Positions 62,463-64,000 of a DNA stretch of 64,000 nucleotides are shown here, in pieces. The position numbers and the translations under genes were made by a program. The notes beneath the pieces are model-generated. The model saw only the letters and a list, made by a program, of their open reading frames with translations, did not search any database and was not told where the DNA came from. The DNA comes from Promethearchaeota archaeon (GTDB lineage: Archaea; Asgardarchaeota; Lokiarchaeia; Sigynarchaeales; SOKP01): positions 1 to 64,000 of the forward strand of contig JAHLWT010000159.1 of assembly GCA_019057775.1 (NCBI GenBank), written 5' to 3'. Positions within the stretch are counted from its first letter, which is position 1, and each line of letters begins with the position of its first letter.

Positions 62463-63224
62463 TTAAATTTCGACCGAATTACTTCCATCAATAACCTTTA
62501 TGTTTCTAACATAAGAGATTTTTTGTACATCTGATAATAATTCTGCTTTCGAATCGAATTCACTTGATATTTCTCTTCTTTTTCTAATTGATAATAGTTT
62601 TGTTTTTCTCTTAAATGTTACAATGAAACTAATACGATTTGTATTTTCGTTAATGGAATCAATTCCTAGCAGACTATAATATTTCAGATGCCGCACAAAA
62701 ATGGGGCTAAGAATTTTTGAATAATCTTGAGAGACGGGAAAATCAAGTTCCAGAATATCCTGTGCTAAACCTTTCTGTCCGAATTTTGTATATGTCATGA
62801 AATACATTAAGCTACAACCGACTGTGGTGAGCATTATTGCTACTAAATAAAATCGAGTTCCACAAGCCATTCCTGTAGCCATTATAAAGAAAATAAATCC
62901 AACATCTCTTGTTTCTTTTAGAGCACTTCTAAATCGAACAATAGAAAGAGCTCCTACCAATGTAAAAGCTCTTGCTATATCAGTCCCCACAATTACCATA
63001 ATCATTCCTACAACTAGCCCTAACAATACTAGGGTCTGAGTAAAATTTTGGGAATAAGAAATACTTCGATGAGTTCCTCGATATGTAATCGCAATCAGAA
63101 TTGATAGTACAATACTCCAAAACAGTACAATAATAATATCTGTTATTTCAATCGTTGAAATATTAGAACTTAAACTTAGAAAAGAGTCCTCAATAAATTT
63201 CCTAAAAAAATCGTCTAACCACAT
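62463..63224 (-). CDS. DUF4956-family membrane protein
   Basis: This ~253-residue protein starts at ATG 63224 (MWLDDFFRKFIED); a TTG three codons upstream also keeps the frame. About four membrane helices follow. The conserved core is DIARAFTLVGALSIVRFRSA followed by KETRDVGFIFFIMATGMACG, hallmarks of DUF4956. The C-terminal ~90 residues are a soluble alpha/beta domain. This family usually sits beside a VTC-domain protein, as it does here, and the two are thought to act together in polyphosphate-related or cell-envelope work. Function unproven. Confidence 0.9.
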   Translation of the reverse strand: MWLDDFFRKFIEDSFLSLSSNISTIEITDIIIVLFWSIVLSILIAITYRGTHRSISYSQNFTQTLVLLGLVVGMIMVIVGTDIARAFTLVGALSIVRFRSALKETRDVGFIFFIMATGMACGTRFYLVAIMLTTVGCSLMYFMTYTKFGQKGLAQDILELDFPVSQDYSKILSPIFVRHLKYYSLLGIDSINENTNRISFIVTFKRKTKLLSIRKRREISSEFDSKAELLSDVQKISYVRNIKVIDGSNSVEI

Positions 63225-63258
63225 ATGAATCAAAAATTTTTGTTTTTCTTAAATTTTA

Positions 63259-64000
63259 TTAGATTAATGCCAAGATTTTTGTTTTTTCTAACCCATTAAC
63301 AAATTTGGAAATTTTATATTGTATACAATCATTTTTTTGAATTATTTTTATAGCCCAATTTGGAATAAAATTGTTGAATTTTACTTCCATTATACAAATT
63401 CCTCGCGGAACAACAAATTTAGATCCTCCTCCAAATCGAAGATCAAAATTATATTTTCGTACCATAATATTCGTATCGAAGGTTATTCTAAAAGTTTTTT
63501 CAACTTTTGAAAAATAAGGTTGTCTTTTATAGGATACAATACATTTAGGTTTTAAATTATACTTCTTATATAAGAACCATATTTCTTTCAAGGTGTTTTT
63601 ATCTTGTGCAGACGCTTCTTCATAAAACAATTTCGTTTCTTCATGATTGTTATCTAGAAGATTTATTGCACTTTCAAGAGGGACGTAAATTCTGCTCTTT
63701 GCAACGTTTTCTTTAATCTTCTTCTTAATCTCAATGAAGACATATTCCTGATTATCTTTAAAGAAATTTGGATAATATCTTATTCTTAATTTATGCCGGA
63801 TTGCGATTCCATCTTTTTTTTCCAAAAAGGAATGATGGAAATTAGAATCGAAATATAAACTCCTTACCTCATAACCATAATTATTTTGAACGTATGGATC
63901 CAATTTCGTAAAAGGACGTACAAATGAGATTAAATTATCGCGTTCTCGTAGAGAGATTTGATATTTTATCTCAAATCTGTTGAAGTATTTCTGGAATTTT
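63259..64000 (-). CDS. VTC-domain protein (polyphosphate polymerase-like), 5' end beyond the window
   Basis: The frame is open from 63259 to the right edge; the N-terminal end lies outside. The visible ~247 residues carry the VTC tunnel fold: RFEIKYQISLRERDNLISF, then RSLYFDSNFHHSFLEKKDGI, HKLRIRYYPN, EYVFIEIKKKIKENVAKSRI, IVSYKRQPYFS, TFRITFDTNI and GICIMEVKFNNFIP. Basic and acidic residues lining the tunnel (Arg/Lys/Glu in these strands) are kept. VTC4 in yeast polymerises phosphate from ATP. The gap to the DUF4956 gene is ~34 bp. Confidence 0.88.
   Translation of the reverse strand, partial: KFQKYFNRFEIKYQISLRERDNLISFVRPFTKLDPYVQNNYGYEVRSLYFDSNFHHSFLEKKDGIAIRHKLRIRYYPNFFKDNQEYVFIEIKKKIKENVAKSRIYVPLESAINLLDNNHEETKLFYEEASAQDKNTLKEIWFLYKKYNLKPKCIVSYKRQPYFSKVEKTFRITFDTNIMVRKYNFDLRFGGGSKFVVPRGICIMEVKFNNFIPNWAIKIIQKNDCIQYKISKFVNGLEKTKILALI

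Overview
This window is AT-rich (roughly 30% G+C by eye), intron-poor on the whole, and archaeal in character. It has a leucine tRNA of archaeal type, the archaeal version of the mevalonate pathway, and ether-lipid prenyl synthase genes. It also carries many eukaryote-like signalling and trafficking domains: Roadblock–small GTPase fusions, a gelsolin-like domain, a lone Roadblock protein and several longin-like domains. That combination points to an Asgard archaeon, most likely of the Lokiarchaeota (Promethearchaeota) group. The assignment is an inference from gene content; no rRNA is present.

Layout. 0-9 kb: two TPR genes (one running off the left edge), a DUF438/hemerythrin/PAS protein, tRNA-Leu(CAG), an alpha/beta hydrolase, a gelsolin-like protein, a VTT membrane protein, a decayed MttB-type methyltransferase and an RDD protein. 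9-18 kb: two tandem seven-helix membrane proteins with a cytoplasmic longin-like domain, two orphan DNA methyltransferases, and two Roadblock–GTPase fusion paralogues around a gene of unknown function. 18-25 kb: a glycan or phosphodiester group (phosphodiesterase, GH38 alpha-mannosidase, HD hydrolase) and a membrane-anchored hydrolase. 25-42 kb: the isoprenoid locus. A long minus-strand block encodes HMG-CoA synthase, HMG-CoA reductase, a UbiD-type decarboxylase, both aconitase-X subunits, mevalonate kinase, isopentenyl phosphate kinase and IDI-2. Around it lie GGPP synthase, UbiX, a cis-prenyltransferase and a PAP2 phosphatase, plus a CheY-like protein, a stand-alone longin-like protein and a second pair of seven-helix/longin-like proteins. 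42-50 kb: a large solenoid-like unknown, a GCS2 ligase, an amidohydrolase, a longin-like/coiled-coil protein, an MBL hydrolase and a Roadblock protein. 50-52.3 kb: a small plastic region with a PemK-type toxin-antitoxin pair bounded by 48-bp direct repeats, two small Cys4 proteins and a HEPN/MNT pair. 53-61 kb: an apparent operon of a giant surface protein, a longin-like/winged-helix protein and a TrmB-like coiled-coil protein. 61-64 kb: a sugar-binding-like protein, a VOC protein and a DUF4956/VTC pair running off the right edge.

How the genes work together. The isoprenoid locus encodes every step of the archaeal phosphomevalonate-dehydratase route from acetoacetyl-CoA to IPP and DMAPP. UbiX supplies the prenylated flavin that the UbiD-type enzyme needs, and GGPP synthase and the cis-prenyltransferase consume the products for lipids and polyprenol carriers. 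The signalling genes suggest a membrane network in which longin-like and Roadblock domains meet small GTPases.

The most striking observation is in the mevalonate kinase gene. A 31-nt segment (31262-31292) separates the codons of an otherwise textbook N-terminus (…GKTILFGE / HFVVYGLPAIA…). The segment shifts the frame and folds into a hairpin, and its two ends fall where a bulge-helix-bulge splice motif would be cut. It is a candidate archaeal mRNA intron. A second theme is possible AUU initiation codons at several genes whose conserved N-termini extend upstream of any ATG, GTG or TTG.
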